Source of the DNA: Bacteroidota bacterium
Lineage (GTDB): Bacteria; Bacteroidota; Ignavibacteria; Ignavibacteriales; Ignavibacteriaceae
NCBI GenBank assembly: GCA_021777835.1
Contig: JAJYDC010000001.1
Span: forward strand, 186,001 to 250,000
Direction of reading: 5' to 3'
DNA: 64,000 nucleotides
A program made the position numbers and the translations under genes. The notes beneath the pieces were generated by a model, which did no database searches, had not been told where the DNA came from, and worked only from the letters and a program-made list of their open reading frames with translations. Shown in pieces: positions 9,796-19,684 of the stretch. Numbering within the stretch: position 1 is the first letter of the stretch; each line of letters begins with the position of its first letter.

Positions 9796-9825
9796 CAAAA
9801 ATATTACATTATGTCACAATGTCAA
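9796..9825 (-). promoter_or_regulatory. Candidate Bacteroidetes-type promoter
   Basis: On the minus strand TTG (9825-9823) and TATTTTTG (9803-9796) are separated by 19 nt. This fits the -33 TTG / -7 TAnnTTTG consensus of Bacteroidetes housekeeping sigma factors. The start codon of the small secreted ORF is about 28 nt downstream. Use of this consensus in Ignavibacteria is inferred. Confidence 0.4.
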
Positions 9826-9987
9826 GATAAATGTCCCTTAAATGAAAGTATCTACCGAATTATTTCTAGAGGTTCATCATTGATAAATTACGAAGAGATA
9901 TGAATAATGTTTTCAACAAGGGAAATTCAACTCAAGGGATTAATATAAATGCATGGACAAAATAGTCAATAGATTTATAACTAATTA

Positions 9988-10893
9988 TTACAACTTGAAA
10001 TTAATATTAGTAAGCGCCTCTGATACTTCCCAAAGATGAGCAGCTATTATTTTATCATGTGACAGGGCATTAGATGCAACTTTTTTGGGATATCCCCGCC
10101 ATTCTTGCCAACCGGATGGACCAAAATAATCTCCTCCGTTTACATTATTGGCTGTTGCAGCGTATAAAGTTGGAAGTGCACCCATATGTACCTTTTGAGC
10201 GAAGATTCCGTTAAGTGCTATAAAAATTCCGCTATGTCTTTGAAGCTCTGTAGCAGTCCAACCCGGATGAGCTGCGGCAGCTATTACTTTTGAACCTGCA
10301 ATGTCTAATCTTCTTTGTAATTCATATGTAAAGTATAGATTGGCAATTTTGCTGTCTCCGTAGGCGCGCCATGCGCTATATTTTCTTTTCGCCCAATTTA
10401 AGTCATCAAAGTTTATGTCACCTGACTTATGCGCTGCACTAGATACATTTATTATACGACTATTTTTAGTTTCCCTAATAAAATCAATTAATAATGCGGT
10501 TAATGCGAAGTGTCCAAGATGATTAGTCCCGAATTGTAATTCAAAGCCATCTTCAGTATTTGAATAGGGGGGAATCATTACTCCTGCGTTGTTGATTAGC
10601 AAATCAAGATGAGAATATTGTTTCCTAAAATTATCAGCAAATGTCCTAATTGACTTTAAGTTAGCAAGATCAACCTCCATAACAGAAACTACTGCATTTT
10701 TATACTGCAATTTTATCCTATCTGCAGCAAGATTACCTTTGCCAAGGTTCCTTACCGCAATTATAATATTAGCATTCTTGCCGGCTAATACTTTTGCAGC
10801 CTCAAAACCAATACCGCTGCTTGATCCTGTTACAATAACAACCCTCCCGGATTGATCAGCTATATTACTTGCATCCCATTTTTCTTTTATCAT
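9988..10893 (-). CDS. Short-chain dehydrogenase/reductase (retinol dehydrogenase/WWOX-like)
   Basis: 301 residues from ATG at 10893. A classical SDR: cofactor motif VTGSSSGIG near residue 20, LLINNAGVM near 100, RIINVSSAAH with the catalytic serine, and YGDSKIAN with catalytic Tyr and Lys. The arginine in AVRN after the second strand suggests NADP(H) rather than NADH. It probably reduces or oxidises a small hydrophobic carbonyl or alcohol in the cytoplasm; the substrate is unknown. An in-frame TTG at 10911 would add MSERFF, but the ATG lies at the usual distance before the Rossmann fold. It is divergent from the antiporter gene and not clearly part of an operon. Confidence 0.88.
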   Translation of the reverse strand: MIKEKWDASNIADQSGRVVIVTGSSSGIGFEAAKVLAGKNANIIIAVRNLGKGNLAADRIKLQYKNAVVSVMEVDLANLKSIRTFADNFRKQYSHLDLLINNAGVMIPPYSNTEDGFELQFGTNHLGHFALTALLIDFIRETKNSRIINVSSAAHKSGDINFDDLNWAKRKYSAWRAYGDSKIANLYFTYELQRRLDIAGSKVIAAAAHPGWTATELQRHSGIFIALNGIFAQKVHMGALPTLYAATANNVNGGDYFGPSGWQEWRGYPKKVASNALSHDKIIAAHLWEVSEALTNINFKL

Positions 10894-11136
10894 AAAAAAT
10901 CTTTCACTCAAAGTTTGTTTTTATTAAATTCAAATACTAAAACTGTTTTACATTATCAAAATAGTAAATAAAATAATTCTTTAGCAATAAGCTAGTACTT
11001 TATCTTAAAGACTAATCATCAAAAGTATCGTCCTTACGGAATTCCAAAATATATTATTATTTTACAATGTACATAATTTAATTTTTGAATCGTTCATAAA
11101 TTAACTTTTGACAACAGGATTAAGAACTAATTTACA

Positions 11137-13095
11137 ATGCAGCAATATACATTCATAAAAGACATCGTAATTATTCTATTAGTTTCGCTTCCTATTATTT
11201 ATCTTTTTAAGAAAATTAACATCCCAAGTATCCTTGGTTTTCTAGTGGCAGGAGTAATAATAGGCCCCTTTGGCTTAAAGCTAATATCTAATATCCAAAA
11301 CATCAAATCAATGGCTGAAGTTGGTGTAATGCTATTGCTGTTCTCAATTGGGTTAGAAGTATCATTAGCCCAACTGGTAAAAATGAAGCGGATGCTATTT
11401 TATGCTGGCGGCTTACAAATACTTATTACTATATCTATTATTTCAGCAATTCTATATCTATTCAAAATTCAATTAAACCAAGCCGTATTTTATGGGATGT
11501 TGATAAGCCTTTCTAGCACAGCAATAGTGTTAAAGCTACTAGCTGATAGGAATGAACTCGAAACTCCCTATGGTAAAATCTCACTCGTTATATTAATATT
11601 CCAAGACCTTACAATTGTACCAATGCTTATTTTATTACCAATAATATCAGGAAGCTCAACAATAACGTTAAGTAAAATATTATTGCAAATGACTTATGCA
11701 TTTGCTTCAGTTGCCGTTATTGTAATTGTCGCAAAATTACTAATGCCTAAAATCCTGCATCAACTAGTAAAGCTCCGAGTCCGCGAAGCATTAACAGTTG
11801 GGACAATACTTCTCTTATTAGGTACTGCTTATCTCACCCATACAATGGGTTTATCCTTTGCAATAGGTGCATTTATTGCTGGTTTAATATTGTCCGAATC
11901 AGATTATAGCCACCAGATAACTGCAGAAATTTTATCCCTTAAAGACGTCTTCAATAGTATATTCTTTGTTTCAGTAGGTCTTCTTTTGAATTTGCAATTC
12001 GTTTTTAATTACCTAATTCTCCTTTTATGTGTAACTGTAGGCATTATAATTCTAAAAGCATCGATTATTACTTTACTTGTAAAGATTATGAAGTACCCTA
12101 TTCGGATAGCAGTAATGACAGGTTTAGTACTTTCTCAAGTAGGAGAGTTCTCATTTGTTTTGTCTCAGGCAGGATTAAAGCTTAATTTAATAAACCCTGA
12201 TTTTTATAATGCTTTCCTCGCTTCATCAATATTTACAATGATATTAACACCTTTCTTTATTAAACTTGCTCCTGTACTAGGATATAAAATTGGTTCTGTC
12301 GCTTCGTCATCTAAAAAGAATGACGGCAGTAGTATAAACGGACAAGTTATAATTGTAGGTTTTGGCATAAACGGAAAGAATCTTGCAAGAGTGCTTAGAG
12401 AAACCGGTATAAGCTATATAGTTATAGAAATGAATCCTCAAATCTATAAGGAAGAGAAAGAAAGGGGAGAAAGAATCATCTTTGGAGATGTTATTAGGGA
12501 GGAAATACTTCTTGTCGCGGGTCTTAAGAATGCCTTGATAATTGTATACGCAATTTCAGATCCGGTAGCCTCTAAAAGAAGCCTGCAAATTGCAAAGAGA
12601 ATAAACCCAAACGTATACGCTATAATTAGAACAAGGTACATATTTGAAGTTGATGAATTAAGACACTTAGGCGCAGATATAGTTATACCTGAAGAGTTTG
12701 AGACTTCATTGCAAATTTTTAGCAAAGTTTTGGAGAGGCTTCATATCCCACTTAATATTATAATGAAGCAAGTATCCATCTTGAGAGGTGAATCATATAG
12801 CATGATGAGAATGGAAAGCACCGTTAGTAACTCCCTTACAAATATTGATGAGCTTTTAGCTGCAGGACTAACTGAGACATTTTATATAACTGAAGATAAT
12901 ATTCATAAAGGAGATACGATGAAGCAAATTGATTTAAGGGCTAAGACCGGTGCAACTATTATAGCTATAGTCCGCGGTGAAACTACTATTACAAACCCTC
13001 TTAGTGAAGAAAAAATAATGCCTCATGACACTATTGTCATAACAGGAACGCATAAGTCTGTTGACCAAGCAGTAAACTATCTAAGCGGTAAATGA
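11137..13095 (+). CDS. CPA2-family monovalent cation:proton antiporter with TrkA domains (KefB/KefC-like)
   Basis: 652 residues. The first about 385 residues form roughly 12 membrane helices of the Na+/H+ exchanger type (SILGFLVAGVIIGPFGL, LLLFSIGLEVSL, SFAIGAFIAGLILSES). A cytoplasmic RCK_N/TrkA-N domain follows (about 405-525) with nucleotide-binding GFGINGKNLARVLRE, then RCK_C (about 560-650). It should exchange K+ or Na+ for protons across the inner membrane, gated by nucleotide or metabolite binding to the RCK domains. It is a single gene, divergent from the SDR. Whether it carries K+ or Na+ cannot be read from the sequence. Confidence 0.9.
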   Translation: MQQYTFIKDIVIILLVSLPIIYLFKKINIPSILGFLVAGVIIGPFGLKLISNIQNIKSMAEVGVMLLLFSIGLEVSLAQLVKMKRMLFYAGGLQILITISIISAILYLFKIQLNQAVFYGMLISLSSTAIVLKLLADRNELETPYGKISLVILIFQDLTIVPMLILLPIISGSSTITLSKILLQMTYAFASVAVIVIVAKLLMPKILHQLVKLRVREALTVGTILLLLGTAYLTHTMGLSFAIGAFIAGLILSESDYSHQITAEILSLKDVFNSIFFVSVGLLLNLQFVFNYLILLLCVTVGIIILKASIITLLVKIMKYPIRIAVMTGLVLSQVGEFSFVLSQAGLKLNLINPDFYNAFLASSIFTMILTPFFIKLAPVLGYKIGSVASSSKKNDGSSINGQVIIVGFGINGKNLARVLRETGISYIVIEMNPQIYKEEKERGERIIFGDVIREEILLVAGLKNALIIVYAISDPVASKRSLQIAKRINPNVYAIIRTRYIFEVDELRHLGADIVIPEEFETSLQIFSKVLERLHIPLNIIMKQVSILRGESYSMMRMESTVSNSLTNIDELLAAGLTETFYITEDNIHKGDTMKQIDLRAKTGATIIAIVRGETTITNPLSEEKIMPHDTIVITGTHKSVDQAVNYLSGK

Positions 13096-13432
13096 CTTTT
13101 TGCTTACATTCTATTTTAGGAGTAATAACATTCGGGTTACTAATAACAAGCATATTAATCAGCGATATAGCGGTATACGCGCTGCCCTAGTTCAAAAACT
13201 ATTCAAAATAAAACTTTCCAAAATCTATAAAGCATAAATAGTTAATGTTTTATACTATGACTAAATTCTGATTGTTTTTGCAGAAAAAGTGCAATAATTT
13301 GTAATAAGTAATAATATAATATACTAATATGTTGTATTTTAATAATATTTTTATATATTTATATGGTGCAGAAACATCCAGTAACATAACATAAGTAATT
13401 CTATGTGAGAAATAGCCAATTTGGAGCAAATT
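13096..13432. other. Intergenic region before the kinase/NtrC operon
   Basis: About 335 bp of AT-rich DNA. Apart from the ribosome-binding site at 13423 nothing distinct was found: no terminator hairpin with a T tract, no ORF and no RNA gene. Confidence 0.4.
13423..13426 (+). promoter_or_regulatory. Ribosome-binding site fixing the start at 13433
   Basis: GGAG followed by a 6-nt spacer and ATG at 13433. It rules out the in-frame TTG at 13421, which overlaps the site itself. Confidence 0.6.
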
Positions 13433-16078
13433 ATGATGCTGAATGAGGATGTATTTTCAAAAGGTGGGTACCCATTGATAGGTAATACAAATTATACTGC
13501 ATTGGTTGAGAAGATCAGAATAATTGAGTCCACAAAAAGCACTTCTTTTGACCTTGTCTCTGTTACAGATATTAGGAATAACTTCCTGTACGCCAACAAT
13601 GAATTTCTTAATAAATATCAATATACCATTGCTGAACTAATAAATATAAAATTTAATTATATTTTTATTGGCTATAAATATCCTCAGCATAATTTAAAAA
13701 ATACAATAACCCAAAATCAATATCTCCTTTCCAAAAAGGTTATAAGTATAAAGAAAGATAACTCGATAATTGAAACATATCTTAAAGTATTTCCCATATT
13801 TGATGAAAAGGGAGAAATATGCGGATATGAAAACACTGCAACTGTTGATGAAGATAATAAATCATTTGAAGAAATATTTCTTAGGCTTTTTGCTGAGTTA
13901 GATGATTCATTTAACAAATTCCCGGATATTTTTATTAAAATTGATACTCAGGGAAACATAAATGATTTCAGATATTTCGACTTGAAGAATGAAAATTTCA
14001 CAAGAACAATTGCACTCACCGGAAATATAAGCTTAATATTTGATGCATATATTATCAAGAATATATTTAAGTCATTTAGAAAATTGCAAATCTTAGATGA
14101 AACAATATCATTTGAAATCCCTTTATTTATTCAAGACTTAAGAAAGATATTTGAAGCTTCTATATCCAAAATATCAGATAAAATTTACTTATTAACACTG
14201 CATGATATTACAAAGTTAAAAAACACCGAAAATGCTATAAGAAAAACTGTTTCGAGATTTTCTGCCATTTGGAATTATAGTTTAGACGGGATGCGTCTTT
14301 TAGATAAGTCGGGAATAATAATTGCTGTTAACCCAGCATTTTGTAAACTGGTTGAAATGCAATCCAAAGAATTAATAGGGAATCCATTTTATACAATATA
14401 TCCAGATTCAAGTTATGATAATTATGCTGATGCTATTGATAAAATTAAAAACTCATTCAACAATAAAAATTTCAAATCTCATTTTGAAGGGGAGTTAAAT
14501 CTTAAATGTGAAAAGCATAAATATTTTGATATAGCGAGCACTATAATAGAATCACAATCCACTAATCCGCTTTTTGAAAAAGACGTATTCCTATTATCAA
14601 TATTCAGAGATATAACAGAGCGAAAAAAATCAGAGGAAAATATTTTAATCCTAAAGAAAGCCGTTGAATCTTCGGGAGAAGTAATCTTTTTGACTGATAA
14701 AGATGGAACAATAAACTACATTAATCCAGCATTTACAGATATTTATGGATACAGAAAGGATGAAGTAGTCGGAAAGGTTACACCAAGAATACTTAAAAGT
14801 GGAAAGATATCAGAAGAGCATTATAAAGATTTTTGGGGAAACCTACTTGCCAAAAATAGTATTAAGAGTGAGCTAATAAACCGAAGAAAGGATGGGCAAG
14901 AAATTCATATTGAAGGTACTACTGATTCAATGTTAGACGAAAAGGGTGAGATAATAGGATTCTTAGCGGTACAAAGAGATATAACTGAACGAAAGATATC
15001 TGAAGACGCAATTAGAAATTCAGAACTATTATTCCGATCAATTTGGGAAAAGTCTAATGATGGAATGAGATTAACTGATGCAAACGGTATCATAATTTCC
15101 GTAAATAGAGCATTCTGTAAATTAGTAGGGATGAATAAAAGCGAGTTAAGAGGCAAACCATTTTATATCATTTATAAACAAGATGAAAAAGAACGATTAG
15201 CGAGTTTATTAAATTATCAGAAATATTTTGCGGAGAAGAAGTTTGGTAGTAATCACTGGGGACATTCAGTAATCCAAACAGGGCAATCACTGTTCCTGGA
15301 TATAAGCTTCTCGTTTCTTGAATTTAAGGATAAAGAGTCTCTACTACTATCAATTTTTAGAGATGATACGAAATACAAGAAAATTGAAACAGAATTACAT
15401 AATTCAGAAAGACTTGCTGCTATAGGTACAATGTCAGCCTATTTATCACATGAAATAAAAAATCCTGTATCTGCAATAAACAATTATGTCGGAATGTTGT
15501 TGGATGATTGTAAACTACCAGCTGATATGCGAAATATTCTTGAGCTTCTTTACGATGCAAATAATCATCTTAATAAGCTCTTAACCGATGTACTGTTGTT
15601 TTCAAGAAATAAAGAATTAATTAAAATAAAAATAGATATTAAATCTTTGATTGATAAAGTTTTTGAATTATTAAAAAAGAAATTGGAATTGCGAAAAATT
15701 AAGTTTGAGAACAAAGTAGAGGACACAATATTGTTAGGAGACTATATAAGTCTAATATCAGTATTCACAAACCTAATAGAGAATTCTATTGAAGCAAGTT
15801 CGGACTTTGGAGAAATCGTAATATCATCAAAAACAAATAAGGATTATTTTTCGGTATTTATTAAGGATACCGGCTGTGGAATACCAAAACGGGAAAAAAT
15901 ATTTAATCCTTTTTTTACTACGAAGGCTACGGGTACTGGATTAGGACTTTGTATAGTAAAAAAAATACTTGATTACCATAGCGGATCTATAAATTTAATA
16001 TCATCGAAGCCGGGTTCAACAATATTTGAAGTAACATTTCAGGGAAAAGATATAGATGGAAAAAATACTTATAATTGA
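13433..16078 (+). CDS. Soluble multi-PAS sensor histidine kinase (NtrB-type)
   Basis: 881 residues from ATG at 13433. No membrane helix is visible. PAS-like domains sit at about 30-130, 150-265, 276-395, 403-517 and 532-641. The third and fifth are near copies: both contain DGMRL, FCKLV and a PFYxIY stretch. HisKA follows with His673 in YLSHEIKNPVSAINN, then HATPase with NLIENSIEAS, DTGCGIP and TGTGLGLCIV. The HisKA and ATPase sequence is of the NtrB/AtoS class, which matches its partner: the NtrC-type regulator gene starts inside this gene with a 23-nt overlap, so translation is probably coupled. The repeated PAS domains suggest several cytoplasmic inputs such as redox, gas or small ligand. 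Confidence 0.92.
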   Translation: MMLNEDVFSKGGYPLIGNTNYTALVEKIRIIESTKSTSFDLVSVTDIRNNFLYANNEFLNKYQYTIAELINIKFNYIFIGYKYPQHNLKNTITQNQYLLSKKVISIKKDNSIIETYLKVFPIFDEKGEICGYENTATVDEDNKSFEEIFLRLFAELDDSFNKFPDIFIKIDTQGNINDFRYFDLKNENFTRTIALTGNISLIFDAYIIKNIFKSFRKLQILDETISFEIPLFIQDLRKIFEASISKISDKIYLLTLHDITKLKNTENAIRKTVSRFSAIWNYSLDGMRLLDKSGIIIAVNPAFCKLVEMQSKELIGNPFYTIYPDSSYDNYADAIDKIKNSFNNKNFKSHFEGELNLKCEKHKYFDIASTIIESQSTNPLFEKDVFLLSIFRDITERKKSEENILILKKAVESSGEVIFLTDKDGTINYINPAFTDIYGYRKDEVVGKVTPRILKSGKISEEHYKDFWGNLLAKNSIKSELINRRKDGQEIHIEGTTDSMLDEKGEIIGFLAVQRDITERKISEDAIRNSELLFRSIWEKSNDGMRLTDANGIIISVNRAFCKLVGMNKSELRGKPFYIIYKQDEKERLASLLNYQKYFAEKKFGSNHWGHSVIQTGQSLFLDISFSFLEFKDKESLLLSIFRDDTKYKKIETELHNSERLAAIGTMSAYLSHEIKNPVSAINNYVGMLLDDCKLPADMRNILELLYDANNHLNKLLTDVLLFSRNKELIKIKIDIKSLIDKVFELLKKKLELRKIKFENKVEDTILLGDYISLISVFTNLIENSIEASSDFGEIVISSKTNKDYFSVFIKDTGCGIPKREKIFNPFFTTKATGTGLGLCIVKKILDYHSGSINLISSKPGSTIFEVTFQGKDIDGKNTYN

Positions 16079-17408
16079 CGACGATAAAGCTTTTGCTCAA
16101 ACACTAAAAATTTATCTTTCGGATATATTTCCTCAAATACATTTCGTATCAAATGGCAAAGAAGGAATTGAATATGTAAAAAAGGAAGTTCCGGACGTAG
16201 TCCTTACCGATTTGAGGATGCCAAATATGGATGGCTTGGAAGTGCTAAGGCAAATTAAAGAATTTGACAGTAGTATTGCAGTAATTATTATTACAGCTTT
16301 TGATGAATCGGATTCAATTATTAAAGCAATGCAATTAGGAGCCTTTGATTTCTTTGAAAAATCTCTAGATTTAAAAAGGATCAAGCTTATTGTAAAAAAA
16401 ACCTTAGAAAACAAAAAGAAAATTGATCAACTAATAATTCCTTTGCCTGATGAAAGTGAAAAGTTTTCTTTGAAGCACTTTATGATAGGTGGTCTTACTG
16501 AACAAATGAAAGACATATTTAAAAAGATTGGTAAGATATCCGGGACTAGAGTTAATGTTTTAATCCAAGGAGAAAGCGGCACAGGTAAAGAATTAATTAC
16601 TAGGTTGATTCATTATAGCGGAATTACAAAGAATGAACCTTTTATAGCAGTAAATTGTTCAGCCTTGCCTGAAACACTACTTGAAAGTGAATTATTTGGG
16701 CACGTTCAAGGTGCATTTACAGGTGCAACTAAAAATAAAAAGGGAAAATTTGAATTAGCCGGAAAAGGCACAATATTTTTAGATGAAATTTCAGAATTCT
16801 CACCTAGTCTGCAAGTCAAACTATTAAGAATTATTCAAGAAAAGGAATTTGAACGTGTTGGAGGGGAAGAAACTATTCAAATGGAAGCAAGAATTGTAGC
16901 CGCAACAAATAAGAATCTAATTGAACTAGCAGAAAAGGGATTGTTTAGAGAAGATCTTTTTTATCGCCTTAATATATTCACAATTAATGTTCCGCCCTTA
17001 AGAGAAAGGAAAGAGGATATTCCGAAATTAGTAATTCACCTACTGGGAAAAATTAATTTAGAAGTACATAAAAAAGTAAACACAATACCTTTTGATGTAA
17101 TGGAGATGCTAAAAAATCATGAATGGCTAGGAAACATAAGAGAATTGGAAAATACTCTGATGAACGCTGTACTCTTAGCAAAAGACAATGTTTTAGAGAA
17201 GGAATATTTTAATTTTATTCGAAGCAATAACCCTCAATCCCAATCGCAAAATATTGAGACGCTTGCTGATGTTGAAAAAAAACATATAGCGTTTATTTTA
17301 GATCACGTTCACTGGAACAAAAGTCAGGCAAGTAAAATATTAGGAATAACAAAAACTACCTTATACAACAAAATCGCTCAATATGATTTGAAACTTGTTA
17401 AAGAATAG
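16056..17408 (+). CDS. Sigma-54-dependent response regulator (NtrC family)
   Basis: 450 residues: receiver (1-120, phospho-acceptor Asp52 in VVLTDLRMP), AAA+ sigma-54 activator (about 145-380, Walker A GESGTGKE near 171, GAFTGA loop near 218, Walker B GTIFLDEI, sensor region [13 protein letters not shown]), and Fis-type helix-turn-helix (about 405-447, [20 protein letters not shown]). An intact GAFTGA means it should contact sigma-54 and activate promoters when phosphorylated by the overlapping kinase. Targets are unknown. The exopolysaccharide locus begins about 1 kb downstream, and an imperfect direct repeat at 17439-17491 is a candidate binding site. Confidence 0.95.
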   Translation: MEKILIIDDDKAFAQTLKIYLSDIFPQIHFVSNGKEGIEYVKKEVPDVVLTDLRMPNMDGLEVLRQIKEFDSSIAVIIITAFDESDSIIKAMQLGAFDFFEKSLDLKRIKLIVKKTLENKKKIDQLIIPLPDESEKFSLKHFMIGGLTEQMKDIFKKIGKISGTRVNVLIQGESGTGKELITRLIHYSGITKNEPFIAVNCSALPETLLESELFGHVQGAFTGATKNKKGKFELAGKGTIFLDEISEFSPSLQVKLLRIIQEKEFERVGGEETIQMEARIVAATNKNLIELAEKGLFREDLFYRLNIFTINVPPLRERKEDIPKLVIHLLGKINLEVHKKVNTIPFDVMEMLKNHEWLGNIRELENTLMNAVLLAKDNVLEKEYFNFIRSNNPQSQSQNIETLADVEKKHIAFILDHVHWNKSQASKILGITKTTLYNKIAQYDLKLVKE

Positions 17409-17720
17409 AAGTCTTATTTACGTAGCTTTAATCTAATATGTCTAAAAGTTAAATCATGACCATTCATATTTGTCTAGAAATTAAATCATAAGAAATACTC
17501 ACCATTTAGAAATATTATTATTGATCAACTCATCATTTATTTTATAAAGTCTGTTAAACGCAAGTTAATATTCTTCGCGGGCATTATAATAAACACAAAT
17601 CTCCAGTAGAAAGAGTATAATATTTATATATAGCGTACATAATTATTATACCACCGCATTCTGATACCATTTATAATTACATCTAATTTACCAACAAATA
17701 TCTGGTCTGCTTTTTGATCA
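17409..17720. other. Intergenic region after the NtrC gene
   Basis: 312 bp containing the direct repeat described separately. No convincing -24/-12 sigma-54 promoter (GG then GC 12 nt apart, full context) was found before the CheW-like gene, and no terminator was seen. Confidence 0.4.
17439..17491 (+). repeat. Imperfect 21-bp direct repeat (candidate regulator sites)
   Basis: Two copies at 17439-17459 and 17471-17491 agree at 18 of 21 positions: both begin TGTCTA and share TTAAATCAT. The 32-bp period is about three helical turns, as expected for regulator dimers on one DNA face. It lies just after the NtrC-type gene. Confidence 0.4.
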
Positions 17721-18197
17721 ATGAAAAAAAAATATAGAATTACAATGGATGATAAAAAACAATCTCCGATAGATAATTGCAGCGGGCTTTTAACTTTCAA
17801 AATTGCTGAACAAGACTTTTGCACAGATATGGCAAATGTTGTGGAAATTATAAATCCGCTGGAATTAGACCAAGAAGCGAATATTAACTCTGAGAATCCC
17901 CATGTGAATCTAGGAGTTATAAAAATTCCAATGATTGACTTGTATAAAATGTTTGATATGAATCCAAGACCTCGAAGTAAAGATGATAGAATAATTGTAA
18001 TAGAAATTGAAAGTAAATTCTTTGGTTTCCTTGTAGAAAAGATTAGTAATATTTACAGTTTAGATAATGAATTGAAAAATGAGATTGAGTTTATATCACG
18101 TCAAGCTCTAATTCATCTTGCAGGGATATTGAAATTTAGAAATAAAGACATGTTTTTCATGGACTTTTTAAGTGTAGTCTCCGAAAAAGTGAAATAG
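17721..18197 (+). CDS. Stand-alone CheW-like protein
   Basis: 158 residues. Residues about 20-155 follow the CheW pattern: LLTFKIAEQDFCTDMANVVEI, then GVIKIPMIDLYKMF, then RIIVIEIESKFFGFLVEKIS. CheW proteins couple receptors to CheA kinases or serve as adaptors. No CheA, receptor or other chemotaxis gene is near, so this may be an adaptor of a kinase-based control system for surface behaviour. Two starts are possible, ATG 17721 and ATG 17745; the longer adds a basic MKKKYRIT. Neighbours are the kinase/NtrC operon upstream and the exopolysaccharide locus downstream on the same strand. Confidence 0.72.
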   Translation: MKKKYRITMDDKKQSPIDNCSGLLTFKIAEQDFCTDMANVVEIINPLELDQEANINSENPHVNLGVIKIPMIDLYKMFDMNPRPRSKDDRIIVIEIESKFFGFLVEKISNIYSLDNELKNEIEFISRQALIHLAGILKFRNKDMFFMDFLSVVSEKVK

Positions 18198-18486
18198 CCT
18201 GACATTAAATACTGAATATTGTTGTCAGAGTTATGAAAATTATGATTGACACAAACAGTATAAGAAAGTGCTATTACTAAGATGGTTTAGTTATATAAGA
18301 TTATTTTAAGAAGGAAATAGTAATTCGCTTGAATAATCTAAACGGACGTATAATGACTTCAATTAGTGGAATCTTGATTCTAGTGTTTCTAAATATTCAT
18401 TAAAGTATTTAATGTGACTTACGAAGCGAAGCAGTATTTAAATTTATAGAATTATATAATAAACAAAATCTACTTGGAGAGTTAAA

Positions 18487-19626
18487 ATGCAAATCCCTTT
18501 CTTAGATTTAAAATCACAATACTTGTCAATTAAGACTGAAATAAATTCAGCAATTCAGGATGTTCTTGATAATTCGGCTTTTGTATTAGGAAAAGCAGTC
18601 AATGACTTTGAATCTGAATTTGCTAAGGTACATGATATGAAATACTGTGTTGCTTTGAATTCCGGAACAGCAGGTAATCATGTTGCATTATGGTCTCTCG
18701 GAATTAAGCCGGGTGATGAGGTAATAATTCCGGCGAATACGTTTATTGCAACAGCTTGGGGCGCAATACTGTGTGGAGCAAAACCAATATTTGTTGACTG
18801 TGATCCGGATAGTTACAATTTGGATCCTTTAAAAGTTGAAAAAGCAATTACTTCAAAAACAAAGGCAATTGTTGCAGTTCATCTTTACGGACAACCGGCT
18901 GATATGGATCCTCTAAAAAAGATAGCAGATGAATACAAAATAAATTTGGTAGAAGATTCAGCGCAATCACATATAGCAGAATATAAGGGTAAAAAGATAG
19001 GAGGATTTGGCGTTGCAACTTCCTTTAGCTTTTATCCTGGGAAAAATCTTGGTGCTTATGGTGAAGGCGGAGCTCTTGTTACCAATGATTCTGAGATTGC
19101 TAAAAAAGCAAAGATGATTCGTGATCACGGTACACTTGAAAAGTATCAACATGAAATATTCGGGCATAACTATAGAATGGAAGGAATTCAAGGTGCTGTC
19201 CTGGGTGTGAAGCTTAAATACCTAAGTAATTGGACGTTTGAACGACGAAAAGTGGCCGTAAAGTATAAAGAACTGCTTTCGACAAACTCAAATATAAAAT
19301 TGCCTAAAGAAATGCCTTACGCAAAACATGTCTATCATTTGTTTGTAGTACAAGTAACTGGGAATGGAAGAAATGAGAACAGTGAATTACGCGACAAATT
19401 AGCCGGTTATTTGAAAGATAAGGGAATTGCCACAGGGTATCACTATCCGATTCCGCTGCATTTACAAAAATGTTTTCAATATCTTGGATATAAAAAAGGC
19501 GATTTCGTCAATACTGAATTATTAGCTAATTCTTGTCTTTCACTTCCAATTTACCCAGAATTAGAGAACAATCAAATCGAATTCGTTTGCTCAAATATTA
19601 ATAATTTCTTTAATCATGTTGCATGA
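18487..19626 (+). CDS. DegT/DnrJ/EryC1/StrS-family PLP sugar aminotransferase
   Basis: 379 residues. PLP-dependent aminotransferase acting on keto nucleotide sugars. Visible motifs: NSGTAGNHVALW near 58, EVIIPANTFIATAWG, VEDSAQSH (PLP-contacting Asp), and SFYPGKNLGAYGEGGALV, whose Lys186 should form the Schiff base with PLP. Length is normal for the family. The Shine-Dalgarno GGAGAG is 5 nt before the ATG. The Gfo/Idh dehydrogenase (21875) and hexapeptide acyltransferase (23004) nearby suggest a dehydrogenase-aminotransferase-acyltransferase route such as the WbpB/WbpE/WbpD one that makes 3-acetamido sugars; the exact product is not fixed. It opens the exopolysaccharide locus. Confidence 0.93.
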   Translation: MQIPFLDLKSQYLSIKTEINSAIQDVLDNSAFVLGKAVNDFESEFAKVHDMKYCVALNSGTAGNHVALWSLGIKPGDEVIIPANTFIATAWGAILCGAKPIFVDCDPDSYNLDPLKVEKAITSKTKAIVAVHLYGQPADMDPLKKIADEYKINLVEDSAQSHIAEYKGKKIGGFGVATSFSFYPGKNLGAYGEGGALVTNDSEIAKKAKMIRDHGTLEKYQHEIFGHNYRMEGIQGAVLGVKLKYLSNWTFERRKVAVKYKELLSTNSNIKLPKEMPYAKHVYHLFVVQVTGNGRNENSELRDKLAGYLKDKGIATGYHYPIPLHLQKCFQYLGYKKGDFVNTELLANSCLSLPIYPELENNQIEFVCSNINNFFNHVA

Positions 19627-19684
19627 AATTGCACTATTGTGATACTAAAACAAGTGCATATTATATATAACGAATGAATGAGTT

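Noticed and set aside
17700-17720. Possible sigma-54 -24/-12 promoter before the CheW-like gene
   Set aside because: GG is present but the position 12 nt later reads GA instead of GC, the flanks do not fit, and it would lie almost on the start codon.
18245-18273. TTGACA followed by TGCTAT at 17 nt as promoter of the polysaccharide locus
   Set aside because: The -35 hexamer is perfect but the -10 is poor, and use of this type of promoter in this lineage is uncertain; too weak to list as a feature.
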